Notes: generated by a model not told the origin, from the sequence alone. DNA of 64,000 nucleotides from Leptodontidium sp. MPI-SDFR-AT-0119 (GCA_020726505.1 JAHLEZ010000008.1:1426001-1490000), one strand, 5' to 3'; shown: positions 45,683 to 57,784, numbered from the stretch's first letter. Program-made: numbers and translations.

Positions 45683-47837
45683 AGTCCTTAATAAACCGCT
45701 AGTAAAAGTTATAAAAACTAAAGTAACTTTATATGCCTCGTATATTATTAGCGTATTATTAGTCTTTAATTACACTAATCTTTTTAAGTTTACTTTTACG
45801 TTATTAACTTTAATAATAAATCCTAGGAACTTTGTCTTTTATACGTTAAACTTAAACTTCTTAATATTAGCTTAAGGTCTATGTACTTATAATATTATTA
45901 TAACTTTCTTAATATAAACCTCGTGTTCCTTGGGGGTTAATAAATAAATAAAAATGTTATTTATATAAGTTACGTAAAAGTTATTAAAGTACTTTATAAA
46001 GATATTATTAATAAATCGCTAAAAGGTCGCCGGATTATTTATAAGGCTAAAGGAAAGGACTTTATATTTATACGTACTGTATTAAGTGTAAAAGGTTATA
46101 TAATCTTTACTCTCAGGGGACATATAAATATAATAGAAAGCTTACTAAATATTAAGCTCTATAAAAACCTTTATTTTATAGATTCGTATTATTATTTTAT
46201 TAATTAAAAGAATTAAGTATAAGTCTTTCTTTAGTAAGGTATTTAGCTTTTAGTAGTCGACGTATAACCGGAGATTATTATTAGCTTTTTTAGTAAAGAG
46301 AATAGGGGCTATATATAATGCGTTAGAGGGTTTAATAAGACCTTTATATAAGTTATTAACAATATACTACTTAGTCTTTAATAATTATTCTTTAATTATA
46401 CGTTAAAGAGGTTTAAAGGACAAGTCGTTCTCCTTAGTAAGCTCGATCTAGTAGTTTACACTTTAGCGATATATTAATAACTCGTCGCAGGCTCGCCGAG
46501 AAAAAAGAGGAGTATACTCTTAATACTTTATCGAGAACTTTTTACTTACTAGTTTATTATCTTACGCGTACTTAGCCTTTAAGGCCTTCTTTAGGGTTAA
46601 GTCTTCGTTTATTAATACTAGCTCGACACTTAATTAGTTTAAGGCCTCTTACTAGCGTCGAGTTAGCTCTTAATTAATTTTATATATTAATATTATAAAG
46701 GTTTTTACTTTATTTTTCTTAGTTTTTTTTAAGTCAGAGATACGTCGTGGATATTATTATTATTATTATAAAGAAGATCTTCGTAATAAGCGCCTTTAGC
46801 TAATAATTCGCTAAGGAGGCTTCACGGCCTTTCTTGTCTTTAAGTAATAATCCCAGTTTATAAGATATTAAAGGGTTTAATTAATCTTTTATAATACGTA
46901 GGCGCTCCTTAACATTTTTAATAAAGCTCGAGGGTTAAGTCGGCGAGACACTAATTATAAGTCGTATAAAGACCTTTAACTTAAGGGAATTATTAAGTGC
47001 CGTAATCTTACTTTACCTTTAATAGTAGTTATTTAAGTTTATAAGGGCATCCCTTTATTTTATATTAAGTTAGTGAGACTTAACGATTAGTTTATTAAGA
47101 CAGTTAATATTAACGAAGACTCGTTAATTAAAGTACAGTTAAACTAATATATTTAATAGCTATTTTAGTCGATTATAGTTCTTTATATATAACTATTTTA
47201 AGTTGTAATACTCGAGGAACTTCCGGCTAATTAGGACATTAGTGTTTTTTAAGTTAATTATTAGAAAGGGGAAGTTAATTCGTCGGCGATTAATTATTAA
47301 GGTAAGTAAGACGGCCGTATTAATTAGCTTACTTTTTTTATTATTATAGTTAATTAAGACGATTAATTAAGGGAGAGATATAAAAGAAATATTAAATTAC
47401 TTAATAAGTCGGTATATAAGAGAGGTTTAAATAGTACTAAAAATATTAGCTCTATTATTAATATATATAAGGGGTTTAGTAAAGAATTTATTTCTTTTTA
47501 GTTTAATACTAATTAAGAATTATTATACTTTAATAAAAACATAGAAATTAAATATTAAGTCTTCTTATAAGTTATAGTTTATATTAAAGTATGAGTCTTT
47601 ATTACGGCTTAAGAGTGTTTTAAGAGCTTATTAATCTTTAAATCCTCGCTTACGACTAGCTCGGAAATCGACTTATTAAGAGCTTAATCTTTATAGCGCT
47701 TAAGATAGTCGTTAGTTTAATAGCCGGTCTTATTATAATAGAGACAAGTGTTAGAGGAGACGTCCTTAAGTATAAAGGGAAGTATAAGAGACTTAAGTCG
47801 ACGTAAGACGGGCGATAGGGAGGGCATATACTAGTAG
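45683..47837 (-). pseudogene. Gypsy-D reverse transcriptase, protease and gag zinc knuckle (minus strand)
   Basis: The reverse complement aligns with about 53720-55915 of Gypsy-C. The RT passage MSPESKDYITF followed by a YGTYKY-like block falls at about 46110-46060. The protease with an INSGA-like active site falls at about 47490-47440, and the gag zinc knuckle at about 47740-47690. Much of the sequence is reduced to A/T, but the order zinc knuckle, protease, RT is clear. The minus-strand open frame at 47656-47931 is a shadow, partly in the neighbouring LTR. Confidence 0.82.
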
Positions 47838-47842
47838 GTATT

Positions 47843-48009
47843 TGTCGTGTAACACAGGTATGCGCACGTGCATAGCCTACGTAAGCAGGCCAGTTAGTTA
47901 TAGGGGCAGTTGTAGACAAGAGCTCCCTCATAGAAATCAGACACTTTTGCTACTACGTTGTAGGTACTAGAAGAGCTATGCCTACCGTCGATTAGAGATT
48001 TGCACGACA
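47843..48009 (+). repeat. 5' LTR of the gag-only element
   Basis: 167 bp from TGTCGTGTAACACAGG to TTTGCACGACA, alignable over its full length with 49973-50139 (differences are transitions). The first 10 and last 10 bases are near mirror images. Confidence 0.92.
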
Positions 48010-48189
48010 GTTATAAGCCCCGTACGCGCTGTTGCGTAGTATTAGAAACTATAAAGGCTTTAGTTGGCGGTTTAGTAATAGTTCTATGAAGTTACAGTGT
48101 GTAGTGTTCTCCCTTATAGAAATAACTCTTTAAGATTACTACTTTCGTATACCTTAAACTACCTTCGTAGACTCTAAAATAGTTACTTT

Positions 48190-49330
48190 AGCTCCGATAG
48201 TTACCTTTACGTCTAGACGAGAGATGTTTCCGCCGTGGCTAATAGAGCTAAGGGCTTAAGTAATAGTCCGGGGAGTATAGTACTATATTAACCCCGACGG
48301 ACCTGATTCTCTATACACAGCTGATTTAGAGCCTACGCTATCTCCGACGATTAAAGAGCTTATATATATAGAAGATAAGTATAAGTAGAACACGTGGGAA
48401 GTGGACATTCGGGACATTCTAGACAGGCCAGCGATTTTACTAACACGCTTTAAGGATATAAAAAAGGAGTATTAGGCGTACTAACGTGACTATAGTATAC
48501 GGTATACGCGCTAGGTAGCGTCAAATTAACAGTACTAAGTACTGTGGGAATAAGTGAACTAGTCTATGCCGCACATGCTTTTAGAGCCTTATAAGAAATA
48601 ATTAATCGCTAAAGGACGCCTGACTCTCTAGAACCTAGTGCGGGAGCTTTAAAAGAAGTATACGCCAAGCCTTGAGTAATACAAATAGTATAGGAGAGGC
48701 GCATACTTAGAGGTATTAGAGACTAGCAAGGGCTTAATAGATTAGGCTATATAGTTAAATAATTAGTTCTAAGCTTTAACTAGAGCTAAGTCTCTAAAGC
48801 TAGATATTATTAAAGGGACTAGTACTAAACAAGTGTTTTTAGAGACTGTCGCTGTAAAGATTACACCGGGATAGGCCGATGACTAGCTCCAGAGGTTACT
48901 AGAGGCTGACGCTATAGGGGAAAAGCCTACTCGTACGCTTGAAGAGTACGGCCGCATACTAGAAACCTACTTACAATCGACTCTTACATCTAGAAAAGCC
49001 CTTAATCGAAAGGTTACTAGGGGTAGCGGGACTTATGTAACACTAGGAGGACGTAACGATAGTACAGATCAGCTACTAAATTGCCCTTACTAGGCTAAAA
49101 AGACACGTCACTTTTGGTCTCCTTCCTCGTACTTTAGGCTAGAACTAGCTTTAATAGGCTATACCGAGCGTTAAATATAGTTCTTAGACGACGACAAGAA
49201 GGCAATTTATTAACGTCTAAAGCTCCCGGCTTACAAGAAGTTACGGGAAAGCTCTAAGAGAAAGGCTAGCTAGCCTCTAGCTCTAGCACTAGCTCTAGAA
49301 ACAGTGCCTCCAAGAATAGTACTAATGGCA
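48190..49330 (+). pseudogene. Gag-like protein of the non-autonomous LTR element (RIP-mutated)
   Basis: The plus-strand frame reads MFPPWLIELRA (about 48215), NPDGPDSLYTADLEPTLSP, WEVDIRDILDRPAI, IGEKPTRTLEEYGRILETYL (about 48920) and GGRNDSTDQLLNCPY with a following KKTRHFW (about 49060-49110), probably a damaged zinc knuckle. It ends with a Lys/Ala-rich tail (ALALALETVPPR, about 49300). This is the architecture of Copia-type gag: helical core, then Cys/His knuckle. TAG and TAA replace Gln and Trp. A second exon or a small downstream frame may exist to about 49900, but I cannot define it. Confidence 0.65.
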
Positions 49331-49972
49331 AAGCGACGTGGGATAGACAGGGGATATCTACTTGAAAGAGAGTAAGGTATTACTTAATACGACAGAACTA
49401 AAGCTCTTGTCAAGCTCTTACGTTATATAGGGTTATATTAGAGGTATAGTTAGCGGTGGCTATACTAGCTAGGCGTAGTAGGGGTCGCTCCTGTGCTAGC
49501 CTCAAAACACTTACTTTAGTGTATTTACACCTGTTTTAGACCTCCGAAGCTTGACTAGCTTAAGGGGTAGCCTACTTTAGCCGATTTAGTAAGGCCTATT
49601 TTGGCCGTTTCGCCCTGGCATATTACTTATTAGAGGGCACTTCGTTGTTTTGACCTTAGTATACGTATCGAAAGGATTAATTTGTCTTTGCTTCTAGCTC
49701 TTTAAGTACAAGTTACTTTACGGAAAGTCTACAGTGTTTTATAGTAGAGGGGTTACCTAAATAAGGTGCCCTTATTTATTTATTTAGAGCGCCGGAATAA
49801 GACGGCACTACTTAAAGCGACGCGGACACGTGGAGGGACATATTTAAAGGTCAATTAGCTATTGTTTCGGCTTATGTGCCACCATATAGTATACTTGCCA
49901 CATTCTCTATATACATTAGACTCTTATTAATTTAGGGGGTGTACTTTAAAGCTCTGTCATAACTGGGGGGTG

Positions 49973-50139
49973 TGTCGTGCAATATAGGTATACGCACGTG
50001 CCTAGCCTACGTAAGCAGGCCAGTTAGTTATAGGGGCAGTTGCAGACAGGAGCTCCCTCCTAGAAATCAGACACTTTTGCCACCACGTTGTAGCCACTGG
50101 AAGAGCCATGCCTACCGTCGATTAAAGCTTTGCACGACA
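49973..50139 (+). repeat. 3' LTR of the gag-only element
   Basis: 167 bp from TGTCGTGCAATATAGG to TTTGCACGACA, followed by the target duplication GTATT. The open frame 49972-50217 covers this LTR and is not a gene. Confidence 0.92.
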
Positions 50140-50144
50140 GTATT

Positions 50145-51037
50145 TAACGGTAGTCTTAGACTCGAGGTTAAGGGTCTTCTTATTATAGTAGCCGGCGTAG
50201 GGGAAGTAGTACGCTAGTGTTTTTTCTTTAAGATACCGCGCGAGTCGTTAGTATTAAAGGCCACGCTAAAATAAACTTTGCGAGTTAAGACGGCTTCTTT
50301 TAAAGTAATATTATAGTTCTTTTAGTTTATAATAACTAAGAATTCGTCGAGAGTAATATAGTCCTTATTTATTTTATACTTCTTAATATAAATTATATAT
50401 TTAAGAGTCGGGGATACTTTCTTATATATATCCTTAAACCAATAAGCGTAAGCGATTTTACTTATAATAATATATAACGTGAATTTAATTCGAAAGTCGT
50501 TATATATTATATTATTTATAATAAGTTAGTTATATAGTCTCTTAATAGCTTAACCCCGGTTATAATCGAAGAATCGCTAGTCTAACGCCTTTAATACGTC
50601 GGCTATAGTGTTAAAGATTCTAGTATAATTAAGGTTTATATATTAAAAAATAATAGTCTTAGCTTTATTAGTAATATACTAAAAGTAAGCCTTAACTTAA
50701 GACATTTTACTCTTAAAGTTATTAAAGTACTCTTTTAAGAATAGCTTTATTTTTATTTTCTAAGTATTATATTTAATATTTCCTTTATAATTACTAAAGG
50801 GGAGTTAAGGGTATTTAACTTTAAAAGGCTTTACTACTAAGATTAATATATCTAGCTTCAGTAAGTAATAGTCGGCGGTTAGCTAGAGGTCAATTATAAG
50901 AGTACGTATTAACTAGTTAGAAGAAGGGGAAGGAGTACGAGTCTCTTAATAGGGGTTATTAGTAATATATTAAGTAAGGGCTTACGTAATAGTAGCGGCG
51001 ATAATAAAGTTTATAAAGTCTTTAATTAGTTAATTTA
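50145..51037 (-). pseudogene. Gypsy-D gag, central part (minus strand)
   Basis: The reverse complement aligns with about 52830-53720 of Gypsy-C (gag with DFIKDFNKV and DKLKYDI-type segments). It is cut on the left by the gag-only element (at its GTATT) and on the right by a solo LTR of family a. Confidence 0.78.
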
Positions 51038-51042
51038 CTTTA

Positions 51043-51235
51043 TGTCGCGCACTAGCGCAGTTCTTTGGTCTAGTGTATGCTTGCGTAAGCACTCCAGGTA
51101 TATAAACCCAGTCTCTAGCTCCTCTCTTTAAGAGGACAACGCTTAATTCAATCAATCTTTGACACACTTTCTAGAACCTCATCTGATCGTAGAATCTTTC
51201 AAACCCCTGAGCTAATGCTCTTCTTCTGCACGACA
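51043..51235 (+). repeat. Solo LTR of family a with CTTTA target duplication (best-preserved copy)
   Basis: 193 bp from TGTCGCGCACTAGCGCAG to TTCTGCACGACA, flanked by CTTTA at 51038-51042 and 51236-51240. A TATA box (GGTATATAAACCC) lies at about +60. It shows little RIP (CCAGGTA, AACCCAG and CATCTGATCG are kept), so it arrived late. It sits in Gypsy-D gag, and Gypsy-C has the uninterrupted sequence (about 52825). Confidence 0.94.
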
Positions 51236-51240
51236 CTTTA

Positions 51241-51745
51241 GTTTATTAAGCGGGGGTAAGGCCCTTTATATTAGTAGGCTCTAGTAATACGTCGAAGAAG
51301 TTCTAGGGTTTATTTTCTAAGTTTAAGTTAAATTTATTAAAGTTCTCTAGTTCTTTTAAGAAAGTCTTAATTAAAAGGACAAGGATATTAATAAAGCCTA
51401 GTCGTAAAGGGGCGCTTCTTTCTTTAGAGCTTCGCCGCCGAGGAGGAGAAGTTAGTAGTAATAATAAGGTAAATTTAAAGGGTATTTAAAGTTATTAATT
51501 AATTTATTAATTAAATATATATTCTAAAATAGTAACGCGCGTTAAATTATAATAAAGTAAATTAATTATAAGAGAATATTTAACTTTCTTTAAGATAATT
51601 TACTATTAAAGTAAAAAAGTACTTATTTATTAAATAAACTAAAGTATTAAGGCTTATTATTAACTTACTATAAGAGTAAGTTAGTAAAGTATAAAATTAA
51701 ATAAAATATAATACTTTATAATAAAGGGGTATTAGTCTTTTCTTA
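51241..51745 (-). pseudogene. Gypsy-D gag start and 5' untranslated region (minus strand)
   Basis: The reverse complement is almost identical to 52319-52822 of Gypsy-C. It includes the GGCGGCGAAGC segment (about 51420-51445) and about 300 bp of AT-rich leader. The two copies differ only at scattered positions, mostly C/T. Confidence 0.85.
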
Positions 51746-52018
51746 TATTATAATTAATAAAAGGTTAATATAATAAGTAATTTTAACTTTATATTTAAGC
51801 CTTTAATTACACTTAAAATTAAAAAGAAAAGATAAAGAAAAAAAGAAAGCTTTTTATAAAGAAGGGCTTAAGTATAAATATATAAAGAACCCTTTTAATA
51901 AGGCCTAACGTAATCGAGTGTTATTTACGTTAATATATTATAAGCTCGTTACTTAGTCTTCCCTATTAAGCTTAGCGCCGTCGCATAGCCAGCGATACTA
52001 CGAGCCTGTGTCGGTTAG
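51746..52018 (-). repeat. Gypsy-D 5' LTR, lacking about 29 bp at its outer tip
   Basis: On the minus strand the LTR starts at CTAACCGACACAGGC instead of TGTTACGAC, because the Gypsy-C LTR begins directly at 52019. The remaining 273 bp align with the other Gypsy LTRs. The missing tip suggests that Gypsy-C inserted into this LTR, or that a deletion occurred at the junction. Confidence 0.85.
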
Positions 52019-52318
52019 TGTTACGACTTACGATACGCCTCGCATTCTACTAACACGGGCTCGTAATATCGCTGGCTATGCGACGGCGCTAAGCTAGATA
52101 AGGAAGGCTAAGTGGCAAGCCTATAATATATTAACGTAAATAACACTCGACTATATTAAGCCTTATTAAAAGGGTCTTTTATATATTTATACTTAAGCTC
52201 TCCTTTATAAAAAGCTTTCTTTTTTTCTTTATCTTTTCTTTTTAATTTTAAGTGTAATTAAAGGCTTAAATATAAAGTTAAAATTACTTATTATATTAAC
52301 CTTTTATTAATTATAATA
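52019..52318 (+). repeat. Gypsy-C 5' LTR
   Basis: 300 bp from TGTTACGACTTACGATACG to ATTATAATA. The first 120 bp keep many CG dinucleotides (CGCTGGCTATGCGACGGCGC), while the remainder is strongly A/T-converted. This is an uneven RIP pattern within one LTR. It is the mirror partner of 51746-52018. Confidence 0.9.
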
Positions 52319-55300
52319 TAAGAAAAGACTAATACCCCTTTATTATAAAGTATTATATTTTATTTAATTTTATACTTTATTAACTTACTCTTATAATAAG
52401 TTAATAATAAGCCTTAATACTTTAGTTTATTTAATAAATAAGTACTTTTTTACTTTAATAGTAAATTATCTTAAAGAAAGTTAAATATTCTCTTATAATT
52501 AATTTACTTTATTATAATTTAACGCGTGTTACTATTTTAGAATATATATTTAATTAATAAATTAATTAATAACTTTAAATACCCTTTAAATTTACTTTAT
52601 TATTACTATTAACTTCTCCTCCTCGGCGGCGAAGTTTTAAAGAAAGGAGTGCCCTTATATAGTTAGGCTTTATTAACACCTTTATCCCTTTAGTCGAAAC
52701 TCTCTTAGAGAAGTTAAAAAGCTTTAACGGATTCGACTTAGACTTAAAGGATAAACCCTAGCGTTTTTTCGACGTATCGCTAGGGCTTACTAATATAAAG
52801 GACCTTACCCTCGCTTAATAAGCTAAAGTAAATTAGTTAATTAAGGACTTTATTAGCTTTGTTATCGCCGCCGCCGTTATATAAGCCCTTACTTAATATA
52901 CTATTAATAACCCTTACTAAGAGATTAATACTTCCTCTTCTTTTAACCGATTAATGCGAGCTTTTACGGCGGACCTTTAGCTTACTACTAACTATTACCT
53001 CCCTAAGCTAAATCTTATTATTCTTACTATCGAGCTTAATAAGGTTAAGTACCCCTATATTTCCTTTAGTAATTATAAGGGCAAAATTAAATACGACGCT
53101 TAAAAGATAAATATAAAGCTTTTTATTTAAAAATACTTAAGTAACTTCTTTATTAGTAAATTATAAGTTTACGCTTATTTTAAGTATATAAAGGGAAAGG
53201 CTAAGATTATTATTCTTTAACAAATAAACCCTGACTTTATTAAAGACTTTAATAAAGTCGCCGATGTCTTAAAGGCTTTAAATTAGCGTTTCTTTAACTA
53301 TAATCGAGTATAAGCTATTAAGCTTAAGTATAATTAACTATAAATAAGTAATATAACTTATAACGAGTTTTATATAAAGTTTATAATATACGCGGCTACT
53401 AGAAAAATCTTACTTAACTATTAGTTTAATAACGTATACAAGAAAGTCTTAGATAAGCTTAAGTACGACATTTAAATTAAGAAGTATAAATTCGCCGGAG
53501 ATTATATAACTTTTAATAAGTTCTTAGCCGTCTTAAATCGCGAGTTATAGAATATTACTATCGAACGAGCTAATAAACGTGTTATTACTATTGTCTATAA
53601 AGCCCCTCGAGTTTCCTTTAATAATATTAGTACTAGTGACTTACGCGGTATCTTAAAAAAAGATAACTGGCGTTCGACTTTACTTACTTTTATTACTTAC
53701 GTATAAAAACCACTAACTCTAAGATAGTCGTTAAATGTCCACTAACGTACGCCCTTTCCTTCGCCCGTCCCGCGCCGACCTAAGTCCCCCGTACCTTCTC
53801 TTGTACTTAGGGACGTCTCTTCCGACACCTGTCTCTATTACAGCAAGACCGGCTATTAAGTTAGTAATTGCCTTAAGCGCCGTAAAGACTAGGCTTTTAA
53901 TAAGTCGATTTCTTAATTAGTCGTTAGCGAGGATTTAGAGATTAACGAGCTTTTAAAAAACTCTTAGGCCGTAATAAAGACTTATACCTTAATATAAGTT
54001 ATAACTTATAGAAGAACTTAGTATTTAATTTCTGTGCTCTTATTAGAGAACAATAGTTTTTAATTAATATTAAATTAAGAAGAAATAGATTCTTTACTAA
54101 AACACTTATATATATTAATAGCGGAGCTAATATTTTCAATACTATTAAAACATCCCTCGTATACTAACTAATTAAGTAATTTGATATTTCCTTTATATCT
54201 CTTCCTTAACTAATTGTCTTAATTAGTTATAATAGTAGGAAAAGTAAACTAATTAATATAGTCGTCTTACTTACTTTAATAATTAACTACTAGCGAATTA
54301 ATTTCCCCTTTTTAGTAATTAACTTAAGAAACACTAACGTCTTAATTAGCTAGAAGTTTCTAAAGTATTACGACTTAAAGTAATTATATATAAAGAATCA
54401 CAATCGGCTAAAATAGTTATTAAATATGCCTATTTAGTTATACTTTAACTAGTAAGTCTTCGTTAATATTAATTATACTAACAAGTTAATATTTAAGTCT
54501 CACTAGCTTAATACAAAATAAAGGGATACTTTTATAGACTTAAATAACTACCGCCGGAAGTAAGCTAAGATTGCGGCACTCGACGACTCCCTTAAGTTAA
54601 AGGTTTTTATACGACTTATAACTAACGTCTCGCCGACCTGACTCTCGAGCTTTATTAAAGAAGTTAAAAAGCGCTTGTGTATTATAAAGAAGTTAAAAAG
54701 CGCTTGTGTATTATAAAGAATTAATTAAACCCTTCGATATCTCGTGATCCGGGATTACTACTTAAGGACAGGAGAGGCTATAGAATCTCTTTAGCGAATT
54801 ACTAACTAAAGGCGCTTATTATAAAGATCTTCTTTATATTAATAATAGCGATATTTACTACATACCTTCGACTTAGGAGGGTTAAAAAGAATAAGGTAAA
54901 GACTTTTATAGCGTCAGTATATAAGATTAATTAAGAGCTAACTCGTCGCCGACGAAAGGCCTTAAACTAATTAAGTGTTAAGTTAGTATTAATAAATAAA
55001 GACTTAACCCTAGAGAAGGCCTTAAAGGCTAAGTACACGCAAAATAACGAACTAGTAAGTAAGAAGTTCCTTGTTAAGTATTAAGAGTATATTCTTTTCT
55101 TCTCTTAATAAGCCTCTGATGAGCTACTAGCGTATCGCCAAGGCGTAGACTACTAAATCGAGCTTATTAAAGAGAACGATTTGTCTTTTAAACTTTTCTA
55201 GTATATAACTAAAGAATAATTATTAGAGATTAAGCGGTATATTATTAATAACTTATATAAAGGTTTTATTAAACTCTTTAGTATATTATATATAGTCCTT

Positions 55301-57684
55301 ATTCTCTTTACTAAGAAAGCCGACGGTAGTTTTTAGCTATACGTTAACTATTAGAAGCTAAATGCCCTATTAAAGAAGGACCTATACTTAATCTCTTTAA
55401 TTAATAAAATAATAATATATATTTATAAGGTAAAGGTTTTTATAAAGCTTAATATTTAATAAGCTTTTTACTGTATTCGTATGTCCCCCGAGAGCGAAGA
55501 TTATACGACCTTTCGTACTTAATACGGCACGTATAAATATAAGATTCTTCCCTTTGGCTTTATTAATAGTTCGGCGATTTTTTAGCGATTTTTTAATAAT
55601 ATCTTTATAAAGTACTTTAACGACTTTTACGCGACTTATATAAATAATATTCTTATATATTTATTTATTTTAAAAGAATATAAGGTTTACGTTAAGAAGG
55701 TTATAGTAATATTATAAGTATATAGACTTTAAGTTAATATTAAGAAGTCTGAGTTTAGTGTATAAAAAACTAAGTTCTTAGGATTCGTTATTAGAGTTAA
55801 TAACGTGAAAGTAAACTTAAAGAAGATTAATATAATTAAAGATTAATAATACGCTAATAATATATAAGGTATACAAAGTTACTTTAACTTTTATAACTTT
55901 TACTGTCGGTTTATTAAAGATTATAGTCGTATTATACGTTCTCTTATAATACTTATTAAAAAGGACGTTCCATTTATCTTCGATAACGCTTGTAAGAACG
56001 CTTAAGAGACTCTTCGGGAAGCCCTCTAATTTACGCGAGTTTTTTACTATTACGACCTTATTAAGTAAATACGGTTAGAGACTAATTCCTTAAATAAGGT
56101 CGTCGCTAGGGTTTTATTTTAATTTTAAGAAAACGACACTTTTTACCTCGTGGGGTACTTTTTTAAGATTATAATAAACTCTAAGCTTAACTACTTAATT
56201 TATAATAAAGAAATACTAGCGATTTTCCGGTTATTTAAGTAATATTACTTAAAGTTCTTAAGTACTTAGAAAAATATTCTTGTTTATACAAATTACTAAG
56301 TCCTAAAGTACTTTATAATTACTAAGGATCTTACGGTTAAGTAGGCTTAATAAGCTAAATTCTTTGCGGATTTTCATTTTACGATTATATATTGTATTAA
56401 GACGATTAATATATTAATTAATACTTTATCTTAATATAATTTAGGCCTTACGACTATAAAGGTACATAAGCGGGCTATTTATAATTAATAGTTAATTTTA
56501 ACCGATATAATTGACTCGCGAGTCTTTAGCGACCTTTAACTCTCCGCCGTCGATCTTATAAAAGCTTATATTAAAGTCGTAGAGACGATACCTTTAGTAC
56601 TTATAAACGCTATAATCCCAGATCGCGATACTAAGACACGAGACGAACTAAAGCTAGAGCTAGAGTCGAATACAGGAGTACTAATCGACCCGAAGACGCC
56701 TACCGCAGAGGAGTTAGACCTTAACTCTATAGTAATATATAATATCGCGGAATACGACGTTATCGATTAAGTATTCTTAATTAATAAGTCGTCTCCTTTA
56801 CTAGAGCTTTTTTAATAAAAAGCTAGGGAGTAGTTATTAGATTACGAGCTAGCAAACGATAAGTTGCTTTTTTAAGGCCGCCTAAAAGTGCCCTTAAAAC
56901 CGCCGGAGCTTCGTACAATACTTATTCGCTATATATACTCTTAACCTTTAGTAGTACACGCGGAGATCGGAAAAATAAAGGCGTTACTAAGTCGTAAATA
57001 TTATTAGAACGGCCTTACTAAAAATATAACTTAATACGTAGTAAACTGTAGTTACTCTTAATAAAAAGCCTATAGGGATAAGACCCCTGGCTTCTTACAC
57101 CCCCTACTAATCCCTACTCGGCTATACTAATACCTTACAATAGATTTTACGAAGTTATTATTAAATAAGCACGGCTACAACTTCGTTATAATTATCGTTA
57201 ACTGCTTGTCGAAGAAACTGGTCTTGATACCTTATAATAATACAATTACGGCTAAAGGCATAGCTATTCTTTTCCTTGTTTATTAGACTTAATACTTTAG
57301 TATACTAGACTTTATTATCTTAGACTAAGGACTTTAGTTCGTCTCCTTCTTTTAAAAGAAATATTATTATATTCTTAAGACTAAGGTAAAGTTAACGACG
57401 GCGTATAACTTAAACGTTAATAATTAAACGAAAATGACGAATTAATATATTAAGTAGCGGCTTTATTTCTTTTGTTATTATTATTAAGATAATTAAAACG
57501 ACCTCTTATTAATTATAAATATTACTTAATTAACGTTATTACACAAGTCCTTAAGCCGCCTGTCTCTTTTTTAACTACTTAACGGCGTTAAGCCAAGGAC
57601 TTCTTAAGACTTAATTAACTTAAAGCCACTAACTATAATAATAATAAAACTTAATCGTAAGGAGGCTTTATAAGTAGCTTTATG
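52319..57684 (+). pseudogene. Gypsy-C gag-pol, first part: gag, protease, RT, RNase H, integrase (RIP-mutated)
   Basis: After a leader of about 300 bp, gag runs from about 52620 to 53950 (GFDLDLKDKP, DFIKDFNKVADVLKALN) and ends with a damaged CCHC knuckle (CLYYSKTGYQVSNCL, about 53825-53870). The protease has INSGANIFNTI at about 54110. RT is at about 55300-55700, with YGTYKYKILPFGF-like wording at about 55525 and TYINNILIYL (the YVDD box) at about 55630. RNase H follows to about 56420. Integrase starts near 56940 with a damaged HHCC region and RLYQYLTIDF at about 57130. Orientation and order (RT before integrase) identify Ty3/Gypsy. At 57684 the LINE interrupts the integrase; the rest is at 63483. 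Confidence 0.9.
54660..54717 (+). repeat. 29-bp exact tandem duplication inside Gypsy-C
   Basis: GAAGTTAAAAAGCGCTTGTG plus nine more bases occurs twice without interruption (54660-54688 and 54689-54717). The duplication shifts the protease-RT reading frame by two bases, a further inactivating change that is independent of RIP. Confidence 0.9.
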
Positions 57685-57784
57685 AATAAAGGACATCCAA
57701 CACACTTTTTCAGGACTCTTGACCCCCCTGCCTTTGAACCACACCTGTTTCTATCTTATAAACTACCTCCTAACTAACCGATCT

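Larger units (their letters stand above)
47843..50139 (+). mobile_element. Gag-only LTR retrotransposon (non-autonomous), nested in Gypsy-D
   Basis: 2297 bp with two 167-bp LTRs and an exact GTATT duplication on both sides (47838-47842 and 50140-50144). The first LTR is followed by GTTATAAGCCCCGTA, a primer-binding-like site shared with Copia-4. A polypurine tract, AACTGGGGGG, precedes the second LTR. The interior (about 1960 bp) encodes only a gag-like protein, and there is no room for pol. Its LTR ends (TGTCGTG...CACGACA) match those of family a. RIP damage is moderate, with TAG stops at Gln or Trp positions. Confidence 0.9.

Noticed and set aside
47656..47931. Minus-strand open frame of 91 codons
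   Set aside because: It spans the edge of the gag-only element's LTR and Gypsy-D gag; the similar frame at 53735-53920 in Gypsy-C is likewise out of frame with the zinc knuckle.
49972..50217. Plus-strand open frame of 81 codons
   Set aside because: It covers the 3' LTR and flanking Gypsy sequence and is open only because the LTR is short of stops.
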